Part shown: one piece after another, positions 50,149 to 59,481 of the stretch
Numbering within the stretch: position 1 is the stretch's first letter
How the letters are laid out: every line of letters begins with the position of its first letter
Assembly (NCBI GenBank): GCA_023436305.1
Contig: JAEZJQ010000126.1
Span: 85,800-149,799, forward strand
DNA: 64,000 bases
Source: Bacillota bacterium
GTDB lineage: Bacteria; Bacillota; UBA4882; UBA8346
Reading direction: 5' to 3'
The notes under the pieces: generated by a model
Told to the model about the DNA's origin: nothing
Seen by the model: the letters and a program-made list of their open reading frames with translations, nothing else
Databases searched by the model: none
Position numbers and translations under genes: made by a program

Positions 50149-51194
50149 ACCGAAATCCGTTTACTCTTTAATACATTGCCGAACTGATCCACGGTAATCT
50201 CCAAACGGTGCATAAAATCCCCCAGAGAAGCCAGTTTGGATACGCTTTCCAGCCGCATGAAATCAGATAACATGGTTTCCAGTATTTTATATACTTCCGC
50301 TAATTCTTCCTCCCGCTTTTTCAGGCGTTCCCGGTCCTTTTCGGCCAAATAACGGATACTTTGATTTTCATCCATTAGATGTTGAATCTCTTCTAAAAGT
50401 TTATCCTCTTTCTTTAAATCCCGTTCCACCGCCAGCAAATGTTCGATAAAGCCACGTAAATCCAATTGGTGACGTTGTTTTCCCTCCACGTTGGATATTC
50501 TTTCTTCCATGACCCGGATGGTATTAGGCAATGAAGATAATTGATAGAAAAATGAATTGTCAGGGGCCGGATTCGATTCGGGTTTTACAATATTTTCAAG
50601 GCTGATATCAATAACCGGAGTAGCTGTTACCGGGTCAGACGATGTTTCCTGTTTGGCCAAACCGATTTCTTTCAACGGGTTAGATTCTTTCAATGTTACT
50701 TCCCCGAGCAATTGCTTGCCAATTTTAAGCAAGTCTTCATCCGAATATTGCAATCGCTTAATTAACCGGTAGAAGCGCAATTTCAACGCGGCGGAAGTAA
50801 AGGGAGTCCCTAATTTCTTTTGCAACTCTTCGCAAGCCGTGGCCCGGGAATTTCCTTGGGCTTGATGTTTACAAAAAGCTTCCAATATGGTCCGATCAAT
50901 GGTTTTTAATTCGCGGCTTCTTTTCCGGGGAGCGACGCCGGACTCATTGGTGTATTTCGATTGCATCATGTTGTAATAATCTTGATTGGTTAGCCCTTTT
51001 TCCTTTAACAGACGGCAAAATTGGCTGCGCAACGCGCTCATTTTCCGGCCCAGGTTACCCACCAGCTCCCGTCTTTTCTGGGGGTTCCACCATGATTCAA
51101 ATAATATTTTGTTTTCGGCCTCGGTATAACGCGGTTTTGATTTTTGTAATGATTGATTGGAAGTTTCGGCAACCGCCAAAGCATTCTTGGTCAT
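50145..51194 (-). CDS. Tandem Myb/SANT-like HTH protein with coiled coil
   Basis: A 349-residue protein. Two Myb/SANT-like helix-turn-helix units are visible: RYTEAENKILFESWWNPQKR with LGRKMSALRSQFCRLL (about 22-66), and IDRTILEAFCKHQAQGNSRA with FTSAALKLRFYRLIKRL (about 100-150). A low-complexity middle is followed by a long coiled coil (about 250-345; LEEIQHLMDENQSIRYLAEK). RsfA-type prespore regulators of Firmicutes share single Myb-like domains and coiled coils; this could be a larger relative. It may bind DNA. The Cys-rich peptide is coupled behind it. Confidence 0.65.
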   Translation of the reverse strand: MTKNALAVAETSNQSLQKSKPRYTEAENKILFESWWNPQKRRELVGNLGRKMSALRSQFCRLLKEKGLTNQDYYNMMQSKYTNESGVAPRKRSRELKTIDRTILEAFCKHQAQGNSRATACEELQKKLGTPFTSAALKLRFYRLIKRLQYSDEDLLKIGKQLLGEVTLKESNPLKEIGLAKQETSSDPVTATPVIDISLENIVKPESNPAPDNSFFYQLSSLPNTIRVMEERISNVEGKQRHQLDLRGFIEHLLAVERDLKKEDKLLEEIQHLMDENQSIRYLAEKDRERLKKREEELAEVYKILETMLSDFMRLESVSKLASLGDFMHRLEITVDQFGNVLKSKRISV

Positions 51195-51343
51195 TATCTT
51201 CCCTCCTGAAAAATGAAATCCTGATGACCTGTGTAAACTTTAGGTCTTATCATATTTTGTTCTACAGGGAAGATAATTATGCCGGGTTGCCGAAATTTTT
51301 TACGGAATTTTAGGGGGAATATTCGTAAAACGGTGTTGGAATA

Positions 51344-51499
51344 TCACAAAGGAATTCGCTTAAGTTTACTCCAAGCAGCCGTTTTATCGTCTTTAATCAA
51401 AGATACACCGGTTACGTCCGGGATGATTTGGCAAAATCGATAGCGGCCCATAAAACGGGGGCCTCGGTAATCAAGTTGCCCGCCGAAGCGTATCTTCAT
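51344..51499 (-). CDS. Possible small protein downstream of kimA
   Basis: A 51-codon frame starting four bases after the transporter's stop codon: MKIRFGGQLDYRGPRFMGRY and RFCQIIPDVTGVSLIKDDKT, then a short basic tail. Only a distant GGGGG serves as ribosome site. The opposite strand also reads coding-like here, so it may be spurious. The remaining 51195-51343 is the promoter side of the Myb-like gene. Confidence 0.3.
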   Translation of the reverse strand: MKIRFGGQLDYRGPRFMGRYRFCQIIPDVTGVSLIKDDKTAAWSKLKRIPL

Positions 51500-51502
51500 G
51501 TT

Positions 51503-53464
51503 TCAGTGAGAACCCCCGTTTTTATGATTCCCCGGTTTTGCCGGGCATGCCTGAGTTTTACTGTTGTCAACTTCCTTGGCCAGTTTATTCAAGGTCATAT
51601 ATTTCTTGATCACATCATTATCCTTTTTTAATTGCAGAGGCATGGTGGCCACCACAATATGTTTGTGGGTCAACAGATCCCGTTGGAGAAACAACCGGCT
51701 TTGGTTATGCAGGATAATATGCCACCAGGTACGAACCGCGAATTGAGCCAAAATAACGGTGATCATATCACCCCGGGTATAATTATGCTCTTCATAAGAC
51801 TCGATAAATTCCAGTAAAGGTTCGATAACTTTACGGTACGGTGAATATTTGATGATTAACGGAATATCGGTATGCAGCATTTGCCATCGTTCTCTGGTTC
51901 GCCGTTCACTTTCCTCGTCAATGGCCACATGAAAAGCTACAATATTATTGGAAATAGTTTTGGCATACCGTAATGCCCGGATACTCGCTTTATTGACGCT
52001 TTCAATCGGTACAATCACATGGTTCCGGTAAGTGTCTTTCGACAGGTCGATGGATTCCAGTTCCTGGGGTTGCAGCCGCAACTGCAATGATACCGCCAGA
52101 TAGTGCCGCTTGATTCGCAAGAAAACGAACATCAAAATTGGAACAGCTACTGCTACAATCCACGCGCCCATAAAAAATTTCGTATAAGCAATGACAAAGA
52201 CGGTGAATAAAGTGACTAGAGTCCCAAAACCGTTGATTGCCGCTTTATAACGCCATCCTTTTTCCCTGGTTCGGAGCCACCGGACAAACATTCCCGCTTG
52301 CGACAAGGTAAAGGAGATAAACACTCCGATGGCGTATAATCCGATTAAGCTGGTAACATTGGCTTTAAACACGACAATTAAAATTCCCGCCAACAATGTT
52401 AATACCAGGATACCATTTGAATAACTTAATCGTTCGCCGCGCTGCGTTAACTGACGGGGAGCGTAACCATCCCTGGCCATCAGTGAAAACAGCAACGGAA
52501 AACCTGCATATGCCGTATTTGCCGCTAATCCCAAAATCAGCATCGTCGTAATCTGGATGAAATAAAACATAAAACCACGGCCGAAAATTTGTTCACTGAT
52601 TTGCGAAAGAACAGATTTATCAGGAGATATCCCCACCTGGTACAGGCTCGCTAAATAGGATATCCCGCCGAATAAAATTAAAATAATAATGGATAGCATT
52701 AATAATACGGTATTAGCCCGTTTGGGCGCCGGTTCCTTAAAATTAGGAACGGCGTTGCTGACCGCTTCCACCCCGGTTAAAGCGGCACAACCGGATGAAA
52801 AGGCTTTTAAAATTAAGAAGAACGTGATCGGTTCAAGGACCGTCACCGGTATATTCCCCGATGGTTTTGGGGGGATACCAAGGACTTTGACTTTCACAAC
52901 CCCCACTATAATTAAGGAAATAATGGCGAACATAAATGCGTATGAAGGGATTCCAAATATCTTCGCCGATTCCCTAATTCCACGCAAATTTCCGATATAA
53001 AGGAAAAATAATAAAGCCAAGGCGAACGAAACCTGATAATCGAGTAAAACCGGAAACGCCGAGGCAATACTAAAAGCGGCGGCGGAAATACTAACCGACA
53101 CCGTCAGGATATAACCAATGGCCAGAGCCGCACCGGCGGCAACACCCGCATAAGGACCCAAATTATCGGAAGCGACTGTATAAGCTCCTCCACCGCAAGG
53201 ATAAGCTCGTATAGTTTGACGGTAGGAAAACGTCAAAATTGCCAGCAAACCGATGATCGCCCACGAAATTCCAATCAATGGCGTAAATGACAGCACACCG
53301 ATAACCGGGATTAAGACCAGTAAAATTTCCTCAATTGCATAAGCCACCGAGGAAATAGCATCGCTTGCCAAAATGGGCAATCCCCAAAAAATTGAATATT
53401 TCTCATGTTTTAAAGCTTCGTTTTCCAGCGGTTTTCCGATTAATAACCGTTTTAACCAATCCAT
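51503..53464 (-). CDS. kimA: KimA-type potassium importer (APC superfamily), riboswitch-controlled
   Basis: A 653-residue protein: 12 membrane helices (about 25-455) with KYSIFWGLPILASDAISSVA, CGGGAYTVASDNLG, FSSGCAALTGVEAVSNAVPNF, then a cytosolic domain (about 470-640) with NHVIVPIESVNKASIRALRY and WHIILHNQSRLF, exactly as in Bacillus KimA (YdaO). KimA is a high-affinity K+/H+ symporter inhibited by c-di-AMP. ATG at 53462-53464 is chosen because the 5' leader and terminator occupy the sequence before it and GAGG precedes it; an earlier in-frame ATG at 53521 abuts the terminator. A ydaO-type riboswitch lies upstream. Confidence 0.92.
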   Translation of the reverse strand: MDWLKRLLIGKPLENEALKHEKYSIFWGLPILASDAISSVAYAIEEILLVLIPVIGVLSFTPLIGISWAIIGLLAILTFSYRQTIRAYPCGGGAYTVASDNLGPYAGVAAGAALAIGYILTVSVSISAAAFSIASAFPVLLDYQVSFALALLFFLYIGNLRGIRESAKIFGIPSYAFMFAIISLIIVGVVKVKVLGIPPKPSGNIPVTVLEPITFFLILKAFSSGCAALTGVEAVSNAVPNFKEPAPKRANTVLLMLSIIILILFGGISYLASLYQVGISPDKSVLSQISEQIFGRGFMFYFIQITTMLILGLAANTAYAGFPLLFSLMARDGYAPRQLTQRGERLSYSNGILVLTLLAGILIVVFKANVTSLIGLYAIGVFISFTLSQAGMFVRWLRTREKGWRYKAAINGFGTLVTLFTVFVIAYTKFFMGAWIVAVAVPILMFVFLRIKRHYLAVSLQLRLQPQELESIDLSKDTYRNHVIVPIESVNKASIRALRYAKTISNNIVAFHVAIDEESERRTRERWQMLHTDIPLIIKYSPYRKVIEPLLEFIESYEEHNYTRGDMITVILAQFAVRTWWHIILHNQSRLFLQRDLLTHKHIVVATMPLQLKKDNDVIKKYMTLNKLAKEVDNSKTQACPAKPGNHKNGGSH

Positions 53465-53521
53465 TGAATACTCGCCTCGCCATATCATTATATTTCTACC
53501 AATAATCCCGAAATAATACAT

Positions 53522-53555
53522 AAAAATACTACACCAGGAGGTTCCATGGTGTAGT
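53522..53555 (-). terminator. Riboswitch expression-platform terminator
   Basis: ACTACACCA and TGGTGTAGT form a perfect 9-bp stem followed by ATTTTT on the minus strand, between the riboswitch aptamer and the kimA start. Confidence 0.85.
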
Positions 53556-53571
53556 TACGGCTGCTACCATA

Positions 53572-53700
53572 AGCCTCTTGCCCGGTCTACGAGGTTAGCT
53601 GACGGGTTCGGGTCGCAAAAGTTAACCCTTAAAATCGGCCTCCAGCACGATTCATTCACCCCTGATCGAAGAGTTGCCCGCTTCAATCAGATAATTATCC
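53572..53700 (-). ncRNA. c-di-AMP riboswitch (ydaO-yuaA type)
   Basis: The minus-strand leader contains the hallmark conserved blocks of the ydaO-yuaA aptamer in order: GATTGAAGC, AGGGGTGAATGAATC, CGACCCGAACCC, GTCAGCTAACCTCGTAG and a closing AAGAGG. A terminator and the KimA-type gene follow. In known cases c-di-AMP binding terminates transcription, cutting K+ uptake when c-di-AMP is high. The 5' boundary is approximate. Confidence 0.92.
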
Positions 53701-54035
53701 TAAAAAGCATTGGAAAACGATCAAACTTTTTGGAATAATTATCTCTCAATGGTTCCCCCGTTTTCTCATCCGAGAAATTTGACCTAAAATCGGTTTCATC
53801 GCGGTTTAAAATTTAATCCGCGATAAGCATAATGTTAAATTTACCACCATTTTTGATTGGTAGCAATCTTGTATTTGAGCAGTTTTTTGATTTTTTAAGT
53901 GAAATCAAGTCTATTATTGCGATAGTTGAATTCAATCTCATTCAGGCTATCGGATGCAACTTTTTAGACCTGTTTTTTTCAAATTTAATATTTAAAAATT
54001 TTTCGCATAATAATCCGGCCAATATAAAAATTGAA
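53701..54035. other. AT-rich spacer, riboswitch promoter side
   Basis: Holds the promoter of the riboswitch transcript (minus strand). A 72-codon plus-strand open frame here is AT-rich, has no ribosome site and no recognisable motif, and is not called a gene. Confidence 0.4.
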
Positions 54036-54065
54036 TTTTCGAAACGATGACCAATGTTTCGAAAA
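54036..54065. promoter_or_regulatory. 10-bp inverted repeat upstream of apgM
   Basis: TTTTCGAAAC and GTTTCGAAAA are perfect arms separated by 10 bases, each carrying a TTCGAA core. It could be an operator with two half sites one helical turn apart, about 155 bases upstream of apgM. Confidence 0.4.
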
Positions 54066-54221
54066 GGGATTATAAAAAATATATATTTAACGCCTTGAAT
54101 TGGCGGCGCGTAGTCGATTTTTTTATTAAGCCGGTATTTGCCGAGTGCGTATTAAAATGATATAATAATTTCGATTTTGACTGGAAACATGATATCTGAT
54201 TGAGATTTGGGGAGGGTTCCA

Positions 54222-55433
54222 ATGAAGTACTTGGTGATATTAGGAGATGGAATGGCCGACTACCCGGCGCCTGAGTTGGATGGAAAAACTCCACTTCAAT
54301 GCAGCCGTAAACCGAATATGGATAAAATCGCCCGGGAGGGTGAAGTGGGTTTGGCGCGGACCGTGCCGTCTGGGTTGCCGCCGGGCAGTGACGTCGCCAA
54401 TTTATCGGTGATGGGTTATGACCCGTTAATTTTTTATACCGGCCGGTCACCTCTGGAAGCGGTAAGCATGGGAGTCAATCTGCGGGACAATGATGTTGCG
54501 TTCCGCTGTAACTTAGTCACCCTCTCCCCCGAGTCCGAATATGACGCCAAAACCATGGTTGATTATAGTTCCGATGAAATCACCACGGTGGAGTCCGCCC
54601 AACTGATAAAAAGCATCGCCGCCGAACTGAACTCGGATACGGTTACCTTTTATCCCGGCATCAGTTACCGCCATTTGATGGTCTGGCGTCATGGGCCGTT
54701 GGATAGTAAGCTCACTCCACCCCATGACATATCCGATAAAAAAATCGCCATATACTTACCCCAAGGAAACGGGGGTGATTTTTTGCTGGATTTAATGAAA
54801 AAAAGCCAGGCTATTTTAGCCAATCACCCGGTGAACCGGGAGCGAATCGCCAAAGGGTTGCGCCCGGCCACTTCCATCTGGTTATGGGGCCAGGGGAAAA
54901 AACCGAATTTATCAGGTTTCTATGAAAAATATAAGCTTCATGGTTCGGTGATCTCGGCGGTGGATCTGGCGAAGGGTCTGGGAATTTGCGCCGGGTTAAA
55001 AGTGATCGAAGTTCCGGGGGCTACCGGGAACGTGCATACCAATTTTAAAGGCAAAGCCCGGGCGGCTCTAGACGCTTTTAAGGAAGGGCAAGACTTTGTT
55101 TACTTGCATATTGAAGCTCCCGATGAAGCCGGACACCGGGGTGAAATCGAAAATAAGATTCTATCCATTGAAAAAATCGATGGTGAAGTTTTAGGTCCAA
55201 TTCTGGCGGAATTGCCAATGATCGATCCCGAATATCGCATATTAGTCTTACCCGACCATCCCACCCCGTTAGCCTTAAAAACCCACGTTTCCGATCCGGT
55301 GCCGTTCATTATCTACCAGTCAAATAAACCCTTGGAATCCGGAATCGTAAGCTATGATGAAACCAGCGCGTCACAAAGTGGTATCTTGATTGAAAAAGGG
55401 TTCACCTTGATGGATCGTTTTATTTTCGGATAA
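54222..55433 (+). CDS. apgM: 2,3-BPG-independent phosphoglycerate mutase (ApgM type)
   Basis: A 403-residue alkaline-phosphatase-superfamily mutase of the archaeal-type ApgM family: VILGDGMADYP (metal Asp), GLPPGSDVANLSVMGYDP (catalytic Ser), YTGRSPLEAVSMG, and metal-binding LVLPDHPTPLALKTH. It interconverts 3- and 2-phosphoglycerate in glycolysis. GGAGG lies six to seven bases before ATG 54222. Its last 63 bases overlap the end of the convergent KimA-like gene. It is shorter than the 510-residue bacterial GpmI type. Confidence 0.9.
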   Translation: MKYLVILGDGMADYPAPELDGKTPLQCSRKPNMDKIAREGEVGLARTVPSGLPPGSDVANLSVMGYDPLIFYTGRSPLEAVSMGVNLRDNDVAFRCNLVTLSPESEYDAKTMVDYSSDEITTVESAQLIKSIAAELNSDTVTFYPGISYRHLMVWRHGPLDSKLTPPHDISDKKIAIYLPQGNGGDFLLDLMKKSQAILANHPVNRERIAKGLRPATSIWLWGQGKKPNLSGFYEKYKLHGSVISAVDLAKGLGICAGLKVIEVPGATGNVHTNFKGKARAALDAFKEGQDFVYLHIEAPDEAGHRGEIENKILSIEKIDGEVLGPILAELPMIDPEYRILVLPDHPTPLALKTHVSDPVPFIIYQSNKPLESGIVSYDETSASQSGILIEKGFTLMDRFIFG

Positions 55434-57302
55434 TTTTGACCGGACTATTTCATCATCGCGTTTTAAACGTAACGGCATGGTGGCCACCACGATGTGTTTA
55501 TGTTTTAATAAGTTCCTTTGAATCGAAACGCGGCTTTGATTATGCAGTAATATATGCCACCGGGCCCGGACTGAAAACTGGGACAAAATCACGGTGATCA
55601 TATCCCCTTTTTGATAATTGTGATGTTCATAGGACTCAATAAACTCAAGTAATGGCTTAATCACCTTGCCTTGAGGCGAATATTTGATAATTAAAGGGAT
55701 ATCGGTCTTTAACAGACTCCACTTTTCCTTGATTCTCCGTTCATGTTCCGCGCTGATGGCGATATTAAAGGCCACCACATTATTAGAAATGGTCTTGGCG
55801 TATCGCAAAGCGCGGATACTGGTTTTATTAACGCTTTCCACCGGCACGATGACATGATTACGGTATATATCCTTTGATAAGTCAATTGCTTCCAATTCTT
55901 CGGGGGGCAGGCGTAATTGAAGCGATACCGCCAGATAGTGGCGTTTAATCCGCAGCATAATCAGCATCAAGATGGGGATGACCACTATAACTATCCAGGC
56001 TCCATGAACGAATTTCGTAGAACCGATGATTATTACCGTAATTAATGTGACTACCGCCCCTATCCCGTTGACTATCGCTTTATAAACCCAACCTTTTTCC
56101 TTGGAACGGAGCCATTTTACAAACATACCCGATTGTGAAAGAGTAAAGGAAATGCATACTCCCACCGCGTAAAGCGGAATGAGACGGTGTGTGTCCCCCT
56201 TAAAGACGATAATTAATAATGCCGAAATCAATGTCAAAACGGTAATTCCATTGGAGTAGCTGAGGCGTTCGCCACGGTACGAGAGTTGCCGGGGCGCAAA
56301 CCCATCCCGGGACATTACCGAGAATAGCATCGGAAAACCGGCAAAAGCGGTATTGGCTGCCAAAGCTAAAATTAACATGGTGGTGATTTGAAAGAAATAA
56401 AACATAAGACTGCCGGCGCCGAAGACTTCTCCGGCAATCTGGGAAAGAACCGTTTTTCCATGAACCGGAACCACATGATAGATATTCGCCAATACCGAGA
56501 TGCCGCAAAAAAGTAGAAAAACCAAGAACGATAATAATAATAAAACAATGCGGGCATGTTTGACGGCAGGTTCCTTAAAATTAGGAACGGCATTACTTAC
56601 CGCCTCTACTCCGGTCAATGCCGCGCATCCGGAAGAAAACGCGGTTAAAAGTAAAATCAGTGATATGGGTTCGATTCCGTGGGTTAATTGAACCTGAGGC
56701 TCCTTTGGAACAACGCCGAAAATCTTAACTTTCAGGATACCCATGATTATTAGCGCCAGGATGGATAATATAAACATATAGGTCGGTATTCCAAAGATCT
56801 TGGCGGACTCCCGGATTCCCCGCAAATTGCCCAAATAAAGCAACAATAAGATAACCAGACAAATTTCCACCCGGTATTGAAATAATTGTGGGAAAGCGGA
56901 AGTAATCGCGGCGGTTCCAGCCGATATACTTACGGACGCGGTCAATATATAGTCCAACGCCAACGCCGCTCCGGCGATTACTCCAGCGTATATCCCCAGA
57001 TTATCACTGGCCACAATATAAGCTCCGCCACCGCTGGGATAACTTGTAATCGTTTGGCGGTAGGAAAAAGTTAAAATTGCCAGCAAAAAAACAATTGCCC
57101 CCGAAATCACTGATAATGGCTGGAATGCCATCAATCCGATTACTGGAACCAAGACAAGCAGTATTTCCTCCGTAGCGTATGCCACCGAGGAGATAGCATC
57201 ACTTGATAAAATCGGTAGTCCCCAAAAAACGCTATATTTCTCGTGTTTGAGCGCTTCGCTCGCCAAGGGCTTCCCTAATAAAAACCGCTTGAGCCGACTC
57301 AT
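55371..57302 (-). CDS. KimA-type potassium importer, second paralogue
   Basis: A 643-residue paralogue of the 51503-53464 protein, matching along most of its length: LLGKPLASEALKHEKYSVFW, SGGGAYIVASDNLG, FSSGCAALTGVEAVSNAVPNF, and the cytosolic NHVIVPVESVNKTSIRALRY domain. ATG 57300-57302 is chosen, with AGGTGA five bases upstream. There is no ydaO riboswitch ahead of it. It overlaps apgM tail-to-tail. The two KimA copies flank apgM and probably arose by an old duplication. Differences in control suggest constitutive and c-di-AMP-gated K+ uptake; that is inference. Confidence 0.88.
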   Translation of the reverse strand: MSRLKRFLLGKPLASEALKHEKYSVFWGLPILSSDAISSVAYATEEILLVLVPVIGLMAFQPLSVISGAIVFLLAILTFSYRQTITSYPSGGGAYIVASDNLGIYAGVIAGAALALDYILTASVSISAGTAAITSAFPQLFQYRVEICLVILLLLYLGNLRGIRESAKIFGIPTYMFILSILALIIMGILKVKIFGVVPKEPQVQLTHGIEPISLILLLTAFSSGCAALTGVEAVSNAVPNFKEPAVKHARIVLLLLSFLVFLLFCGISVLANIYHVVPVHGKTVLSQIAGEVFGAGSLMFYFFQITTMLILALAANTAFAGFPMLFSVMSRDGFAPRQLSYRGERLSYSNGITVLTLISALLIIVFKGDTHRLIPLYAVGVCISFTLSQSGMFVKWLRSKEKGWVYKAIVNGIGAVVTLITVIIIGSTKFVHGAWIVIVVIPILMLIMLRIKRHYLAVSLQLRLPPEELEAIDLSKDIYRNHVIVPVESVNKTSIRALRYAKTISNNVVAFNIAISAEHERRIKEKWSLLKTDIPLIIKYSPQGKVIKPLLEFIESYEHHNYQKGDMITVILSQFSVRARWHILLHNQSRVSIQRNLLKHKHIVVATMPLRLKRDDEIVRSKLSENKTIHQGEPFFNQDTTL

Positions 57303-57645
57303 ATGAATCACCTATTTTTATAATTGATATTTTTTAAACTGATTTCCGTCTATCTAATTTATATAATGGTTGATTATAGTCCGTCGAATATTGGAAATAA
57401 AACTGACTGTAGCTAGCTATCCAAAAAAATCCGTTCTATCAGGAGTAATTAAAACGGATTAGATGGACCATTCGTATTTATATCTCGTTTATCTGCGGTT
57501 TTCTATCGGTATGATGAAATGACATTTTTTAGGAATAGGCTTATATTAATAAATATCCGGGAAATGGTTTGATTTTTCAGTTCCCTAGTCGAATAACTTT
57601 TACTGGAAGCTATATTTCAATATGTTGGTGATAAGGATTGATGGC
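57303..57645. other. Divergent promoter region of kimA paralogue and sensor kinase
   Basis: AT-rich spacer with no gene. It contains AATCCGTT (57428-57435) and AACGGATT (57453-57460), perfect 8-bp inverted arms with a 17-base gap, a possible regulator site serving either side. Confidence 0.4.
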
Positions 57646-59475
57646 ATGATCAAAACATTAAAAGGCCGGATTTCATTGATTTATTTTTTTTTGGTGGCGT
57701 TAAGCGCGCTCATTGGAATGACGGCGGCGGTAAGTCTCTACAAATTGGGGAATTCCATCGATGGCTTGATGACTGCCAATTATAAAAGCATTAAATACAT
57801 TAACCGGATGATTGAAAGTATTGAAAAACAGGATTACGCCGTGTTACTTTATATTCGAATCGGCAACAAACCGGGAATCGACTCATTTATGGCCGGCCAA
57901 AATTCATTTCTAAAATCCTTTAATATTGAAAGTAACAATGTTACCGAATCCAGTGAACAAAAAATGGTCAATACTTTAGATAAACAATATCTTGAATATC
58001 TTAAGGCCTTTTCACAATTGCAAGAGATAAAAAACAGAGAAGGCATTGACCGGGCTCTTGCTTACAACGACTCCGTGATCCGGCCCAAATCCGAAAAGAT
58101 CAAACGCCTATTGCACCAGTTGGCTTATCTTAACGAAACCGCCATGTTTAACAGCAAGGATCGCGCTACGATAAGCACCCATCAGATGCTGTATATCATT
58201 TTGGCGATTTCTTTCATTGCGGTAATCGGTGGCTTTACGGCGGCCAGCTTCTTTATCAACCGGTTTCTGAAACCGATTTATATGTTGACCGAAACGGTAA
58301 AAATGGTGAAAGCCGGAGATTTAAACCGGCAAGCGCCGATTATTTATCATGATGAAATTGGCGCATTAGCTGCGGAATTTAACAATATGACCCACCGGCT
58401 GCTTCTTTTTGAACAAAGCACCATCGGTGAATTAATGGCGGAAAAGAATCGCACCCTAACCATTGTCAAAAACATCACAGATCCATTAATCGTTTTGGAT
58501 CAGAACTTCCGGATCTTGCTGATCAATGCCGCCGGAGAAGAAATCTTCGGTATTGATGAATCCCAGGTTCGAAATCGCCATTTTTTGGAAGCTGTCAAAA
58601 ATGGTGAACTTTTCGATCACATTGCCGGTGTTTTTGGTTACGGCGATGAATTGAAACAAAAAGTTATCCCCATTAACGCCCGGGATTCGGATTATTTTTT
58701 CAATGTGATTGCCAAAGCGGTGAAGGAATCGGATTCGGCTGTCAACAGCATCGTGGTTTTATTTCAAAACATCACCCAAATCAAACAAATGGAAAGGATG
58801 AAAACCGATTTTATCGCCACGGTATCACATGAGTTTAAAACCCCGCTTACATCGATGCTGATGGGGGTCAGTCTGTTGATGGAAGAAAAAATCGGTTCCT
58901 TAAACCCGAAGCAATTAAATACCGTCCGTACCATAAAAGAGGATGGAGATACTTTAGTCAATCTCGTCAATGATTTACTGGAGATGGCCAAAATTGAATC
59001 CGGGAAATCCATTTTCAAAAAAAAGAACTGCTCCATTCGGGAACTTATTATGAATTCCATGAATAAATTCGCGGAGCACACCAATGTCCGGCAAGTTCAT
59101 CTGTATTTCGAAGGGGATGCGGATTTGCCAGGTGTGAAAGCTGACCCTGACAAGATACTTTGGGTATTGAACAATTTAATCGGGAATGCGTTAAAAAATA
59201 CCGGGGCCAATGATGAAATTACCATAACCGCGGCGGTTAAATACGATAAAATGTGTATCGCCGTGAAAGATACCGGCAAGGGAATTCCTCCGGAATATCT
59301 GGATAAATTGTTTGATCGATTTGTCCAGGTTAAAGGCGATGATTTGGAAGTCCGGGGAAGCGGTTTAGGTCTAGCCATTGCCAAGGAAATCGTGGAAGCG
59401 CACGGTGGGGAAATCTGGTGTGAAAGTGAACTGGATGCCGGTAGCGTTTTCACCTTCACTCTTCCGTTAAGTTGA
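57646..59475 (+). CDS. Membrane sensor histidine kinase (KinB/NtrY-like)
   Basis: A 609-residue kinase: TM1 (about 10-32), helical extracytoplasmic sensor (33-180), TM2 (about 185-205), HAMP (about 205-260), PAS (about 275-375), HisKA with phospho-accepting His in TVSHEFKTPL, and HATPase with NNLIGNALKNT, DTGKGIPPEYLDKLFDRF and GSGLGLAIAKEI. ATG 57646 has AAGGA eight bases upstream; the ATG 24 bases earlier has none. The paired response regulator starts seven bases after its stop. The signal is unknown. Confidence 0.9.
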   Translation: MIKTLKGRISLIYFFLVALSALIGMTAAVSLYKLGNSIDGLMTANYKSIKYINRMIESIEKQDYAVLLYIRIGNKPGIDSFMAGQNSFLKSFNIESNNVTESSEQKMVNTLDKQYLEYLKAFSQLQEIKNREGIDRALAYNDSVIRPKSEKIKRLLHQLAYLNETAMFNSKDRATISTHQMLYIILAISFIAVIGGFTAASFFINRFLKPIYMLTETVKMVKAGDLNRQAPIIYHDEIGALAAEFNNMTHRLLLFEQSTIGELMAEKNRTLTIVKNITDPLIVLDQNFRILLINAAGEEIFGIDESQVRNRHFLEAVKNGELFDHIAGVFGYGDELKQKVIPINARDSDYFFNVIAKAVKESDSAVNSIVVLFQNITQIKQMERMKTDFIATVSHEFKTPLTSMLMGVSLLMEEKIGSLNPKQLNTVRTIKEDGDTLVNLVNDLLEMAKIESGKSIFKKKNCSIRELIMNSMNKFAEHTNVRQVHLYFEGDADLPGVKADPDKILWVLNNLIGNALKNTGANDEITITAAVKYDKMCIAVKDTGKGIPPEYLDKLFDRFVQVKGDDLEVRGSGLGLAIAKEIVEAHGGEIWCESELDAGSVFTFTLPLS

Positions 59476-59481
59476 GGTAAT

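Noticed and set aside
51428..51631. Plus-strand open frame opposite the end of the first kimA gene
   Set aside because: The second half is antisense to the transporter. The first half reads plausibly but has no start context and competes with a minus-strand frame.
53832..54050. 72-codon plus-strand open frame before apgM
   Set aside because: AT-driven composition, no ribosome site, overlaps the inverted repeat and the riboswitch promoter side.
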